A DNA stretch of 64,000 nucleotides from Micromonospora inositola (GCF_900090285.1 NZ_LT607754.1:3181001-3245000); one strand, 5' to 3'; numbered from the stretch's first letter, positions 55,428 through 63,520 are shown. Program-made: numbers and translations. Notes: generated from the sequence alone by a model not told the origin.

Positions 55428-55500
55428 GATCGAAGCGGGGGAGTGGTCGAGCGGACCAGGATCGGGGGATACAGCCTCTGACCTGGGGCGGAGGCTGGTG

Positions 55501-55543
55501 GAGCGGGCGACGGGAATCGAACCCGCACCGTCAGCTTGGAAGG
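55501..55543. repeat. Attachment-site repeat B: internal tRNA-Gly 3'-half copy
   Basis: Matches repeats A and C with one change (CAGCTTGG for CAGTTTGG) and divergence at the last base or two. It is preceded by TGGTG, as is copy C but not copy A, so B looks like the element-side junction of a second, tandem insertion. Confidence 0.8.
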
Positions 55544-55802
55544 ACGAAGATCAGGGCGGACAAGGCACTGGTGGGCCAGGCCAAGACAGCGAGTGTGAGA
55601 CCGGTCGTGCCCCTGGCGACCGCCCGAGGTACCGGCCACTACGCACTCCCGCGCGAGCCAGCCACTGGGTGGCGTTCAATGTCAACGACGTTCCGCAGCT
55701 GGCGTTGATACCGAACCAGATCTTGGTTCTTGCGAAGCTTCCTCGCTGGTCGACAGTATGAGCCGACCAGAGCGAAGGAGCGCCACCCATGCGTCGCGGT
55801 GA
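55544..55802. other. No recognisable gene
   Basis: About 260 bp between repeat B and the LtrA gene of element 2. Short frames here carry no family features. Base composition is somewhat lower in G+C than the chromosome around it. Confidence 0.4.
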
Positions 55803-56963
55803 TCATGTATGCGCCGCGTGGCTGAGTGGCGCGCCGGGTCGGTACCCGTCGATCAGCAGCATCACGACCATCAGGATGATCACGACGCCCAGGTGCAGGG
55901 CGGAGTTGACGGTTGCGCCGAGCGGGGTGCTGGCCAGAACGAGGGCGGCCGTGACGACGCGGCTGGTGGTCCGCCCGACGTCGAGGGAGTGGCGAAGGTC
56001 GGCGATGGCGGCGAGGAAGAGGGCCACGCCGGCGGTGAGGGCGAGCGCGGCCGGCCATCCGGCCGGGGTGTCGGGGTGGGCGACCACGGCGTGCAGGCCG
56101 GTGGCGGTGGCGATGATGCCGAGCAGCAGCGCGAAGTGGTTGAGGACGTAGACGCGGGCGGACAGGCGGCTTCGTGCTGCCTGGTCGGCGCGGTCGAGGG
56201 CCGCCTCGCCGGCCGCGGTGTCGGTGAAGTAGGTCCACCAAAGGGTGGCCGGAAGGGCGAGGGCCATCACGACGGCGCCGGCGACGCCGAGGTCGAGGTG
56301 GTCCACCCGGGCGCCCATACCGATGGCGACGACGGTTTCACCGAGGGCCACGATGACCAGCAGGCCGTGCCGTTCGACGAAGTGGGCTGGGCGGATGTGG
56401 AAGCTGGCGGCGGCGGCGAGCCAGGAGTGCCCGGGCAGCAGGTAGGGCAGGACGGTCTGGGTGAAGATGGCGGCGACCCAGAGGACGGGTACGACGGGTC
56501 CGGTGAGCAGGCCGGCGGCGAGGATGAGCGCGGCCCCGCCGAGGTTGTAGGGGGCGAAGCGGCGGACCGCGGCGCGGGCGGTGCTCTTGGCGAACTGGCT
56601 GACGTGGACGGTGACGACGATCAGGTAGCCGATGCCGAAGAGCAGGCCGCTGCCGGTGAAGGCGTCGGGGATGGCGACGGCGGTGAGAAGGAAGCCGGCC
56701 ATGCCGCCGAAGAGGAGGAGTTTGCGGGTGGGGCGGCGGGGTGGGACGTGGTTGGTGAGCCAGGCGTATGCGCTGTAGAGGTACCAGAGCAGGCCGAGGA
56801 TCATGACGGTCTGGCCGACGCCGGCCCAGTTGAGGTTCGTCTCGAGCAGGTTGGCGAGCTGGGTGACGGTGAGGACGAAGACGACGTCGAAGAAGAGTTC
56901 GACGGGGGTGGCGCGTTCGGCGACGTCGGTGTCGGCGTTCCGGTCGTGGGGCTCGCTCGGCAT
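55803..56963 (-). CDS. LtrA family membrane protein 2
   Basis: 386 residues with about ten membrane segments and the family N-terminus ERATPVELFFDVVFVLTVTQ, internal PAHFVERHGLLVIVALGETV and WWTYFTDTAAGEAALDRA. It is homologous to, but clearly different from, the LtrA protein at 50645 (similar motifs, divergent elsewhere). ATG 56963 is followed by the conserved start; a long Arg/Pro-rich extension upstream is not coding-like. Function of the family is not established. Confidence 0.88.
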   Translation of the reverse strand: MPSEPHDRNADTDVAERATPVELFFDVVFVLTVTQLANLLETNLNWAGVGQTVMILGLLWYLYSAYAWLTNHVPPRRPTRKLLLFGGMAGFLLTAVAIPDAFTGSGLLFGIGYLIVVTVHVSQFAKSTARAAVRRFAPYNLGGAALILAAGLLTGPVVPVLWVAAIFTQTVLPYLLPGHSWLAAAASFHIRPAHFVERHGLLVIVALGETVVAIGMGARVDHLDLGVAGAVVMALALPATLWWTYFTDTAAGEAALDRADQAARSRLSARVYVLNHFALLLGIIATATGLHAVVAHPDTPAGWPAALALTAGVALFLAAIADLRHSLDVGRTTSRVVTAALVLASTPLGATVNSALHLGVVIILMVVMLLIDGYRPGAPLSHAAHT

Positions 56964-57351
56964 GGCGTGACGGTAGCGGGCGGCGGCGGCCGTCCGAGGG
57001 CGTACAGGACGATCACCCCCGGGTCGCGGGGGCGACGCCGGGGGTGGCCGGGGGAGCGGCCGGTTCAGTAGTTGCGGTGGGCGTCCCACCAGGCCTGGCC
57101 GGCCTCGGGGAGGGTGTCGATCGGGTCGTAGTAGGCGTACGAGCATGAACGGGCTGACGTCATCCACAGCCTGCCTAGCGCGCTGGGCTTGGATGGTGAG
57201 TCGTAGAGCGGATCTCCTCGTCGGGCAGTCGCAGACCGTCCAGCCTCCCCGGGCGGGGACAAGGTGGAGCGCCTCGCCAGCCGAACGACCTTGGCCCCGT
57301 CCGGGGAGGCTGGTAGCCCTTGTGGTGCCCGGCGAGGGGATCCGCGGCGGC
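56964..57351. other. Gene-poor stretch with a C-terminal gene remnant
   Basis: On the minus strand, 57065-57142 encodes a tail YDPIDTLPEAGQAWWDAHRNY ending in TGA, which looks like the end of a lost protein; I cannot name the family. Inverted GC-rich blocks (CAGCCTCCCCGG near 57240 and CCGGGGAGGCTG near 57301) can pair across about 50 bases. No intact gene seen. Confidence 0.35.
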
Positions 57352-57501
57352 ATCTCTGAGGAAGGTCGGGGTTCGGGGCAGCGCCCCGATCTTCGTGCTC
57401 CTGGCGCCTGCAAACGTGGCCGGCCGGCCCGGCCGATGCCGGCCGGAGGTCGCCAGCAGGCCAGGGCCGGGCCGGTGCGGCCCGCTTGCGGGCCGCCTTG
57501 A
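57352..57501. repeat. GC-rich hairpin repeat, copy 2
   Basis: Shares with 50256-50370 the blocks ATCTCTGAGGA, TCGGGGTTCGGGGC, GTGGCCGGCCGGCCCGGCCG and the hairpin GCGGCCCGC-TT-GCGGGCCGC-CTTGA, in the same order. About 35 extra bases (GATGCCGGCCGGAGG onward) lie before the last hairpin. Its end abuts the broken integrase. Confidence 0.7.
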
Positions 57502-57966
57502 CGCCGCGACCGTGCGGGTGCCCCGCAAGCTGGCAGCGCTGAAGGATCGTCTGGAGTTCGGGCCGCCCAAGTCGGCCGCTGGGGTCCGGGTCGTCGCGCT
57601 GCCGGCGGCCGCAGTTGAGTCACTGCGCGAGCACCTGGCCGAGTACGCCAACGACGGCCCCGAGGCACTCATCTTCACCGGCGCGAAGGGGGCGCCGCTG
57701 CGTTCCGGCAACTTCGGGCGCGCCGTCAGATGGACCCAGACGGTCGCCTCGGTGGGCCTGGCTGGCTTCCATTTCCACGACCTACGCCACACCGGCAACA
57801 CGCTCGCCGCGTCAGCGGGGCCAGCACGCGGGAGCTCATGCATCGCATGGGACACGGCACCATGCGCGCCGCTCTCATCTACCAGCACGCCACCAGCGAG
57901 CGCGACCGCGAGATCGCCGGCGCGATGGACCGCCGGATCGCCGGCGAGGGCCGACGGCGACGGTGA
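57500..57966 (+). pseudogene. Phage-type tyrosine integrase, C-terminal fragment with frameshift
   Basis: Coding for LEFGPPKSAAGVRVVALP, EALIFTGAKGAPLRSGNFGR and FHFHDLRHTGNTLAA (the HxxR box). At the G-run 57817-57820 one base is missing, after which another frame gives STRELMHRMGHGTMRAALIY, containing the last His/Gly and the Tyr nucleophile (LIYQHAT), and ends at 57966. The N-terminal domain and the first catalytic Arg are lost, so the protein cannot be active even if the frameshift were an error. Confidence 0.85.
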
Positions 57967-58013
57967 ATGGCACGCGGATGGCACGCAAGATCCAACATGG
58001 GGGAGAAGCGAAG

Positions 58014-58051
58014 AGGCCCAGGTTCCCCGATCATGCGGTCTACCTGGGCCT
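58014..58051. terminator. Hairpin at the element end next to tRNA-Gly
   Basis: AGGCCCAGGT (58014-58023) pairs with ACCTGGGCCT (58042-58051), loop 18. It is 7 bp beyond the tRNA CCA end and shares the GGCCCAGGT stem with the hairpin at 49408-49439. It can end both the integrase and the tRNA transcript. Confidence 0.6.
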
Positions 58052-58059
58052 TCGTGGTG

Positions 58060-58102
58060 GAGCGGGCGACGGGAATCGAACCCGCACCGTCAGTTTGGAA
58101 GA
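58060..58102. repeat. Attachment-site repeat C: 3' half within the intact tRNA-Gly
   Basis: The 43 bp, part of the complete tRNA gene, are identical to 49449-49491. They run from the anticodon to the 3' end and so restore a full tRNA after integration, the standard behaviour of tRNA-targeting integrases. Confidence 0.85.
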
Positions 58103-58131
58103 CTGAAGCTCTGCCATTGAGCTACGCCCGC
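58061..58131 (-). tRNA. tRNA-Gly (anticodon TCC)
   Basis: Minus-strand cloverleaf: acceptor GCGGGCG/CGCCCGC, D stem GCTC/GAGC, anticodon arm TCAGT-CTTCCAA-ACTGA with anticodon TCC, T arm GCGGG-TTCGATT-CCCGT, discriminator T. CCA is encoded directly after (58060-58058). 71 bases without CCA. It is the integration site of the neighbouring elements. Confidence 0.96.
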
Positions 58132-58285
58132 GAGCGCCCCGCGATGACGAGGCGCGCCGACAGCGTACCCAATGCCCGGCCCGTCCGCGCAGCGCCTACC
58201 GCCGCGCCGGCGGCGGGCGGGGCGGCGGGTCGATGCGGCCCCGGGACGTCCGGTGGGCGCCGACGGCATACACTTCTCGTCGCCA

Positions 58286-58359
58286 CGGGGTGTGGCGCAG
58301 CTTGGTAGCGCACTCGCTTTGGGAGCGAGGGGCCGTGGGTTCAAATCCCGCCACCCCGA
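58286..58359 (+). tRNA. tRNA-Pro (anticodon TGG)
   Basis: Cloverleaf with acceptor CGGGGTG/CACCCCG, D stem GCGC/GCGC, anticodon arm CTCGC-TTTGGGA-GCGAG with anticodon TGG, T arm GTGGG-TTCAAAT-CCCGC, discriminator A. No encoded CCA. It lies 145 bp ahead of tig. The 58132-58285 spacer between the two tRNAs has no gene. Confidence 0.96.
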
Positions 58360-58503
58360 CTGTCGTCCGCGGCCGGGTCGCCCGGGAACCGCCGATTTTT
58401 CCGCGCGGTACCCGGGCGCTGCCGAAGCAGACTGCCGGCTCGCCTACACTCGATGCGCGCAAACACGCCCAGAATCAACTGAGATCCGTCAAGGAGTACG
58501 CCT

Positions 58504-59850
58504 GTGAAGAGCACCGTCGAGACTCTGAGCCCGACGCGCGTACGGCTCGCCATCGAGGTGCCGTTCGTCGAGCTCGAGCCGAGCCTCAAGAAGGCGTACC
58601 GGGAGATCGGTTCGCAGGTGCAGGTTCCCGGCTTCCGCCGGGGCAAGGTGCCGACCGCCGTGATCGACCAGCGGGTGGGCCGGGGCACCGTCCTCAACGA
58701 GGCGGTGCAGGAGGCCATCCCGCAGAACATCCTCGCCGCGGTCCGCGAGCACGACCTGAAGACCCTCGGCCGTCCGGAGGTCGAGATCACCGAGTTCAAC
58801 GACGGTGACTCGCTGAACTTCACCGCCGAGGTCGACGTCCGCCCGGAGATCACCCTGCCGGACCCGGCCACCATCGAGGTGACCGTGGACGAGATCCAGG
58901 TCGACGACAGCGAGATCGACGAGCAGGTCAAGGGCCTGCGGGAGCGGTTCGCCACGCTGAAGACCGTCGAGCGGGCCGCCCAGGAGGGCGACTACGTCCA
59001 GATCGACCTGAACGCCACCGTCGACGGCGAGGACGTGCCGGGCGGTTCGGCGAGCAACATCTCGCACGAGGTCGGCAGCCAGCAGCTCCTGCCGGGCCTG
59101 GACGAGGCCGTGGTCGGCCTCGCCGCCGGCGACAGCACCACCTTCTCCACCCAGCTCGTGGGCGGCGACTTCGCCGGCCGGGACGCCGAGGTGGCGGTGA
59201 CGGTGCGCACCGTCAAGGAGAAGGAGCTGCCGGAGCTGGACGACGACTTCGCCCAGATGGCGAGCGAGTTCGACACCATCGAGGAGCTGCGGAACGACCT
59301 GCGTGAGCGGGTGACCCGGGGCAAGCAGGTCGAGCAGGTCTACGCAGCCCGCGACAAGGCCCTCGAGGAGATGGTCGCCACCGCCGAGGTGCCGGCCCCC
59401 GAGGGCGTCGTCCGCGAGGAGGTCGAGAGCCGCAAGGCCGCCATGGTCGACCAGCTCGAGCGGATCGGCGCCTCGCTGGAGGAGTACCTCGCCGCCGAGG
59501 AGAAGACCGAGGAGCAGATCGACGCCGAGCTGACCGAGGCGGCGACCGACGGGGTGAAAATCCAGCTTCTGCTGGACACCCTGGCCGACGCCGAGGACGT
59601 CCAGGTCTCCGACGACGAGTTCGGTCACGAGATCGTCCACCGCGCCCAGCGCGCCGGCATGGCCCCGCAGCAGTACTACGACCAGCTGGTCCGCTCCGGC
59701 GCCGCCACGGCCGTCTTCGGCGACGTCCGTCGCGGCAAGGCGCTCGCCTCGGTGATGGAGAAGATCAAGATCAAGGACTCGGCCGGCAACGAGGTCACCC
59801 TCGACGCGCTGCGTGCCGCGAACGAGGCCGAGCACGACCACCAGCACTGA
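58504..59850 (+). CDS. tig: Trigger factor
   Basis: 448 residues: ribosome-binding N-terminal domain (VRLAIEVPFVELEPSLKKAY, with the signature GFRRGKVP), PPIase-like FKBP domain (about 155-240, EGDYVQIDLNATVDGEDVPG) and helical C-terminal chaperone domain. It holds nascent chains at the ribosome exit and has prolyl isomerase activity. GTG 58504 is 7 bases after AAGGAG (58491-58496). The tig-clpP-clpX order is widely conserved. Confidence 0.97.
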   Translation: MKSTVETLSPTRVRLAIEVPFVELEPSLKKAYREIGSQVQVPGFRRGKVPTAVIDQRVGRGTVLNEAVQEAIPQNILAAVREHDLKTLGRPEVEITEFNDGDSLNFTAEVDVRPEITLPDPATIEVTVDEIQVDDSEIDEQVKGLRERFATLKTVERAAQEGDYVQIDLNATVDGEDVPGGSASNISHEVGSQQLLPGLDEAVVGLAAGDSTTFSTQLVGGDFAGRDAEVAVTVRTVKEKELPELDDDFAQMASEFDTIEELRNDLRERVTRGKQVEQVYAARDKALEEMVATAEVPAPEGVVREEVESRKAAMVDQLERIGASLEEYLAAEEKTEEQIDAELTEAATDGVKIQLLLDTLADAEDVQVSDDEFGHEIVHRAQRAGMAPQQYYDQLVRSGAATAVFGDVRRGKALASVMEKIKIKDSAGNEVTLDALRAANEAEHDHQH

Positions 59851-59861
59851 TCGATCGGGTT

Positions 59862-59897
59862 GGCCGCCGTCCGCCGCTTTCGCGGTGGACGGCGGCC
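59862..59897 (+). terminator. Terminator hairpin after tig
   Basis: 16-bp stem with one G-U pair (GGCCGCCGTCCGCCGC at 59862-59877, arm 59882-59897), loop TTTC, followed by GAAACCCTTTT. Separates tig from the clpP transcript. Confidence 0.85.
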
Positions 59898-59928
59898 GAA
59901 ACCCTTTTCCGGGTACGTCTCCAGGACA

Positions 59929-59946
59929 ACTGCGCTGAGAGCGAAC
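59929..59946 (+). promoter_or_regulatory. ClgR-like box upstream of clpP1
   Basis: ACTGCGCTGAGAGCGAAC matches the recalled corynebacterial ClgR motif WNNWCGCYNANRGCGWWS at 17 of 18 positions (only the fourth W fails). ClgR activates clp protease genes in actinobacteria. It is about 77 bp before clpP1, a suitable place for an activator. Confidence 0.6.
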
Positions 59947-60022
59947 AGTGCCCCGACCGGGAGTACGCCCCCCGGCTGAGCGGTTAGTGTCGGTAGGACG
60001 GTACGGAGAGCGAAGGGCTGCC

Positions 60023-60664
60023 ATGACCGACATGCACATCCCAGCGAAGCCGCTCCGGGCGATCGAGGCCCGAGGTGGCGACACCATTGGCAACCTCGAC
60101 GACTCGGTCTACAACCGGTTGCTCAAGGAGCGGATCGTTTTCCTGGGCAGCGAGGTGACCGACCAGGTCGCCAACCGCATCTGCGCGCAGCTGCTGCTGC
60201 TCGCGGCGGAGGACCCGGACCGCGACATCAACCTCTGGATCAACTCGCCGGGTGGCTCGGTCTACTCCGGCATGGCGATCTACGACACCATGCAGTTCAT
60301 CGACAACGACGTGTCGACCGTGGCGATGGGCATGGCGGCCTCGATGGGCCAGCTGCTGCTCTGCGCGGGCACCAAGGGCAAGCGGTACGCCCTGCCGCAC
60401 GCGCGGATCATGATGCACCAGCCGTCCGGTGGCCTCGGCGGCACCGCGTCGGACATCGCGATCCAGGCCGAGCAGATGCTCTACACGAAGCGGATGTTCC
60501 AGGAGCGGGTCGCCTATCACACCGGCCAGAGCCAGGCGCAGATCGAGGCGGATTCGGACCGGGACCGCTGGTTCACCGCCCAGGAGGCCATGGACTACGG
60601 CTTCATCGACAAGGTGATCATCGGGGCCGCCCAGGTTCCGGATGGCGCCGGGACCCTGAGCTGA
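60023..60664 (+). CDS. clpP1: ATP-dependent Clp protease proteolytic subunit 1
   Basis: 213-residue serine protease with catalytic triad Ser107 ([10 protein letters not shown]), His132 ([10 protein letters not shown]) and about Asp181 (SDRDRWFTA). [20 protein letters not shown] is the oxyanion/substrate strand region. In actinobacteria ClpP1 and ClpP2 form a mixed tetradecamer that works with ClpX or ClpC1. ATG 60023; ten bases separate it from clpP2. Confidence 0.96.
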   Translation: MTDMHIPAKPLRAIEARGGDTIGNLDDSVYNRLLKERIVFLGSEVTDQVANRICAQLLLLAAEDPDRDINLWINSPGGSVYSGMAIYDTMQFIDNDVSTVAMGMAASMGQLLLCAGTKGKRYALPHARIMMHQPSGGLGGTASDIAIQAEQMLYTKRMFQERVAYHTGQSQAQIEADSDRDRWFTAQEAMDYGFIDKVIIGAAQVPDGAGTLS

Positions 60665-60674
60665 GGAGCTGACG

Positions 60675-61337
60675 ATGACCGATCTGAGCCTGCCGCCCCA
60701 GTTCGCGGCCGTGCACAACCGTTACGTGCTTCCCTCGTTCGTGGAGCGCACGTCGTACGGGGTCAAGGAGTCGAACCCGTACAACAAGCTCTTCGAGGAC
60801 CGGATCATCTTCCTCGGCGTGCAGGTGGACGACGCGTCGGCCAACGACGTGATGGCCCAGCTGCTGACGCTCGAGGGCACCGACCCGGACCGCGACATCA
60901 TCATGTACATCAACTCGCCCGGTGGTTCGTTCACCGCCATGACGGCGATCTACGACACCATGCAGTACGTCCGGCCGGACATCCAGACCGTCTGCCTGGG
61001 CCAGGCGGCCAGCGCGGCGGCGGTGCTGCTCGCGGCGGGCACCCCGGGCAAGCGGATGGCGCTGCCGAACTCCCGGATCATCATCCACCAGCCGGCCACC
61101 GAGGGCGGCTACGGTCAGGGCTCGGACATCGAGATTCAGGCCCGGGAGATCCTGCGGATGCGGACCCAGCTGGAGGACATGCTCTCCCGGCACTGCAATC
61201 GCCCGACGGAGCAGGTCCGCAAGGACATCGACCGGGACAAGATCATGACGGCCGAGGAGTCCAAGGAGTACGGGCTGGTCGACACGATCCTCACCAGCCG
61301 CAAGAAGGGCCTGTTGGCGGCCAACGCCGCCAGCTGA
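60675..61337 (+). CDS. clpP2: ATP-dependent Clp protease proteolytic subunit 2
   Basis: 220 residues, triad Ser113 (GQAASAAAVLL), His138 (IIIHQPATEGG) and about Asp188. The N-terminal extension to ~residue 30 (RYVLPSFVERTSYGVKESNP) is typical of actinobacterial ClpP2. GAGGAG at 60663-60668 supports ATG 60675. Forms the mixed ClpP1P2 complex with the product of the preceding gene. Confidence 0.96.
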   Translation: MTDLSLPPQFAAVHNRYVLPSFVERTSYGVKESNPYNKLFEDRIIFLGVQVDDASANDVMAQLLTLEGTDPDRDIIMYINSPGGSFTAMTAIYDTMQYVRPDIQTVCLGQAASAAAVLLAAGTPGKRMALPNSRIIIHQPATEGGYGQGSDIEIQAREILRMRTQLEDMLSRHCNRPTEQVRKDIDRDKIMTAEESKEYGLVDTILTSRKKGLLAANAAS

Positions 61338-61351
61338 GCAACACCGGGTCG

Positions 61352-61385
61352 GAGGTCGGCCGTGGATCCGCTCCCGGCCGACCTC
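61352..61385 (+). terminator. Hairpin after clpP2
   Basis: GAGGTCGGCC (61352-61361) and GGCCGACCTC (61376-61385) with a 14-base loop, 15 bp after clpP2. It probably limits read-through into clpX, which has its own ~160 bp leader with no gene. Confidence 0.6.
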
Positions 61386-61546
61386 TGACACACCCGTTTT
61401 GGGGGTCGGAGAAACCTCCGCCAGCGGGTAACGTCGGGTCTGTACCGCTTCGCTGGGTCGGACCGGCGGGGCAAACAGACGGACGGGCGCCCGGCGCCCG
61501 CAGGTCAGGGCCGGCGTTCCGGCCGACGAGTGCAGGGAGAACGTAG

Positions 61547-62842
61547 GTGGCACGGATCGGTGACGGCGGCGACCTACTGAAGTGCTCCTTCTGCGGCAAG
61601 TCGCAGAAGCAGGTCAAGAAGTTGATCGCGGGCCCCGGGGTCTACATCTGTGACGAGTGCATCGATCTCTGCAACGAGATCATCGAGGAGGAGCTGGCCG
61701 AGTCCGGCGAGGTGAAGTGGGAAGAGCTTCCCAAGCCGATGGAGATCTGCCAGTTCCTCGACAACTACGTGGTCGGCCAGGACCAGGCGAAGAAGGCGCT
61801 CGCGGTCGCGGTCTACAACCACTACAAGCGGATCCAGGCCGAGGCGGCCGGCGCGCCGGGTTCCGGCAGCGACGCCGTCGAGCTGGCCAAGTCCAACATC
61901 CTGCTGCTCGGCCCGACCGGCTGCGGCAAGACCCACCTGGCGCAGACCCTCGCGCGGATGCTCAACGTCCCGTTCGCGATCGCCGACGCCACCGCGCTCA
62001 CCGAGGCGGGCTACGTCGGCGAGGACGTGGAGAACATCCTCCTCAAGCTGATCCAGGCCGCGGACTACGACATCAAGCGCGCCGAGACCGGGATCATCTA
62101 CATCGACGAGGTCGACAAGATCGCCCGTAAGTCGGAGAACCCGTCGATCACCCGCGACGTGTCCGGCGAGGGCGTCCAGCAGGCGCTGCTGAAGATGCTG
62201 GAAGGCAGCGTGGCCAACGTGCCGCCGCAGGGTGGGCGGAAGCACCCGCACCAGGAGTTCATCCAGATCGACACCACCAACGTGCTGTTCATCTGCGGTG
62301 GCGCCTTCGCCGGGCTGGACCAGATCATCGAGGCCCGCACGGGTTCCGGCGGCACCGGCTTCGGCGCCCGGCTCCGGTCGGTCTCCGAGCGGTCGACCGA
62401 CGACATCTTCAGCCAGGTCATGCCGGAGGACATGCTCAAGTTCGGGCTGATCCCGGAGTTCATCGGCCGACTCCCGGTGATCACCAACGTGCGCAGCCTC
62501 GACCGCAGCGCGCTGGTGCGGATCCTGACCGAGCCGCGTAACGCCCTGGTCCGGCAGTACCAGCGCCTCTTCGAGCTGGACGGCGTCGAGCTGGAGTTCG
62601 AGCCGCCGGCGCTGGAGGCCATCGCCGACCAGGCGATGCTCCGCGGCACCGGCGCCCGCGGCCTCCGGGCGATCATGGAAGAGGTCCTGCTCTCCGTGAT
62701 GTACGAGGTGCCGAGCAACCCCGATGCCGCCCGCGTGCTGATCACCCGCGAGGTGGTCCTGGAGAACGTCAACCCGACGATCGTGCCCCGCGAGTTCACC
62801 GGTCGCCGGGCTCGTCGGGACCGCGAGGAGAAGTCCGCCTGA
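61547..62842 (+). CDS. clpX: ATP-dependent Clp protease ATP-binding subunit ClpX
   Basis: 431 residues: N-terminal zinc-binding domain with Cys13, Cys16, Cys35 and Cys38; AAA+ module with Walker [15 protein letters not shown], Walker [17 protein letters not shown], and [19 protein letters not shown]-terminal sensor/oligomerisation part ([19 protein letters not shown]). It unfolds substrates and feeds ClpP1P2. GTG 61547. Its last 47 bp overlap the convergent cupin regulator. Confidence 0.97.
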   Translation: MARIGDGGDLLKCSFCGKSQKQVKKLIAGPGVYICDECIDLCNEIIEEELAESGEVKWEELPKPMEICQFLDNYVVGQDQAKKALAVAVYNHYKRIQAEAAGAPGSGSDAVELAKSNILLLGPTGCGKTHLAQTLARMLNVPFAIADATALTEAGYVGEDVENILLKLIQAADYDIKRAETGIIYIDEVDKIARKSENPSITRDVSGEGVQQALLKMLEGSVANVPPQGGRKHPHQEFIQIDTTNVLFICGGAFAGLDQIIEARTGSGGTGFGARLRSVSERSTDDIFSQVMPEDMLKFGLIPEFIGRLPVITNVRSLDRSALVRILTEPRNALVRQYQRLFELDGVELEFEPPALEAIADQAMLRGTGARGLRAIMEEVLLSVMYEVPSNPDAARVLITREVVLENVNPTIVPREFTGRRARRDREEKSA

Positions 62843-63494
62843 CCTCCCCACCGACCGCGTCCGGGGCCATTCCCTGGCGCGGTCGGCGTGAGCGGGTCCT
62901 GCGGTCCCATTCGCCTGACGGTGTGACGACCACCATCACCAGCCGCACCGGCTCGTCGCCCGCGTTGCGGTAGCCGTGCTCCCGGTCGGCGTGGAACTCG
63001 ATCGTCTCCCCGCCCCGTACGACGTGCGCGACTCCGTCGACCACGACGGTCGCCGTCCCGGTCAGGACGTGCAGCACCTCGCGGGTGCCGCGGGGGTGGT
63101 CGGGGGAGTGGTGCGTCTCGCCGGGTTGCAGCCGCCAGTCCCAGAGTTCGACCAGGTCCGGTTCGCCCAGACCGCTGAGCAGTTGGGCGCCCCCGCCGTG
63201 CTCGCCCCGCCAGAGCACCGGCGCCTCGCCGGCCGCGGTGATCCGCACGGTCCTCTCCTCGACCGGCTCGAGGAGGTGGGCGATGTTGACCCCGAAGGCG
63301 TCCGCGACCCGGCAGAGCGTGCCGATGCTCGGGTTGGTCCTGGCCCCTTCGATCTGCACGAGCATGCCCTTGCTGACCCCGGACCGCCCCGCCAGTTCCT
63401 CGAAGGACCAGCCGCGCGCGGCCCGCAGTTCGCGTACCTGCCGCGCGACGGCGGAGGTCACCGCGCTCACCCGCCCGGCACTGGCGTCGGTCAT
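62796..63494 (-). CDS. XRE-type regulator with C-terminal cupin sensor domain
   Basis: 232 residues: N-terminal helix-turn-helix ([38 protein letters not shown]) and C-terminal cupin ([40 protein letters not shown]). Such proteins sense a small ligand through the cupin and control adjacent transport or metabolic genes. ATG 63494; GTG 63497 also possible. The tail after the cupin ([14 protein letters not shown] onward) is basic and overlaps clpX by 47 bp. Divergent from an EamA transporter, its probable target. Confidence 0.85.
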   Translation of the reverse strand: MTDASAGRVSAVTSAVARQVRELRAARGWSFEELAGRSGVSKGMLVQIEGARTNPSIGTLCRVADAFGVNIAHLLEPVEERTVRITAAGEAPVLWRGEHGGGAQLLSGLGEPDLVELWDWRLQPGETHHSPDHPRGTREVLHVLTGTATVVVDGVAHVVRGGETIEFHADREHGYRNAGDEPVRLVMVVVTPSGEWDRRTRSRRPRQGMAPDAVGGEVRRTSPRGPDEPGDR

Positions 63495-63512
63495 CACACT
63501 ATCCTTAGCGGT

Positions 63513-63520
63513 CAATATTG
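63513..63520. promoter_or_regulatory. CAATATTG palindrome in the divergent promoter
   Basis: A perfect 8-bp palindrome in the only A/T-rich stretch of the 41-bp gap between the cupin regulator and the EamA gene. Likely operator or promoter core; very short, so uncertain. Confidence 0.4.

Larger units (their letters stand above)
49449..55500. mobile_element. Decayed integrative element 1 (distal)
   Basis: Bounded by tRNA-Gly 3'-half repeats at 49449 and 55501. Contents: a small Cys-rich protein, an LtrA membrane protein, a gene remnant, LLM flavoprotein, dead MFS gene, FMN reductase, TetR regulator and an N-terminal tyrosine-recombinase fragment. No replication or transfer gene remains, so it is not self-mobile. 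TGGCCCAC-S-GATGGCCCG motifs lie inside both ends (49588 and 55406), possible integrase arm sites. Confidence 0.7.
55501..58060. mobile_element. Decayed integrative element 2 (tRNA-proximal)
   Basis: Between tRNA-Gly 3'-half copies at 55501 and 58060. It holds an LtrA gene, hairpin repeat copy 2 and the C-terminal half of a phage-type integrase that reads toward the tRNA, ending about 95 bp from it. The integrase is truncated and frameshifted, and no transfer functions remain. Confidence 0.7.

Noticed and set aside
55417..55761. Plus-strand frames across att copy B
   Set aside because: They translate the tRNA-derived repeat; similar spurious peptides (ATGIEPAPS) come from the copy at 58060.
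57810..57825. Integrase frameshift as a sequencing error
   Set aside because: Possible for a G-run, but the N-terminal half and first catalytic Arg are missing anyway, so pseudogene status stands.
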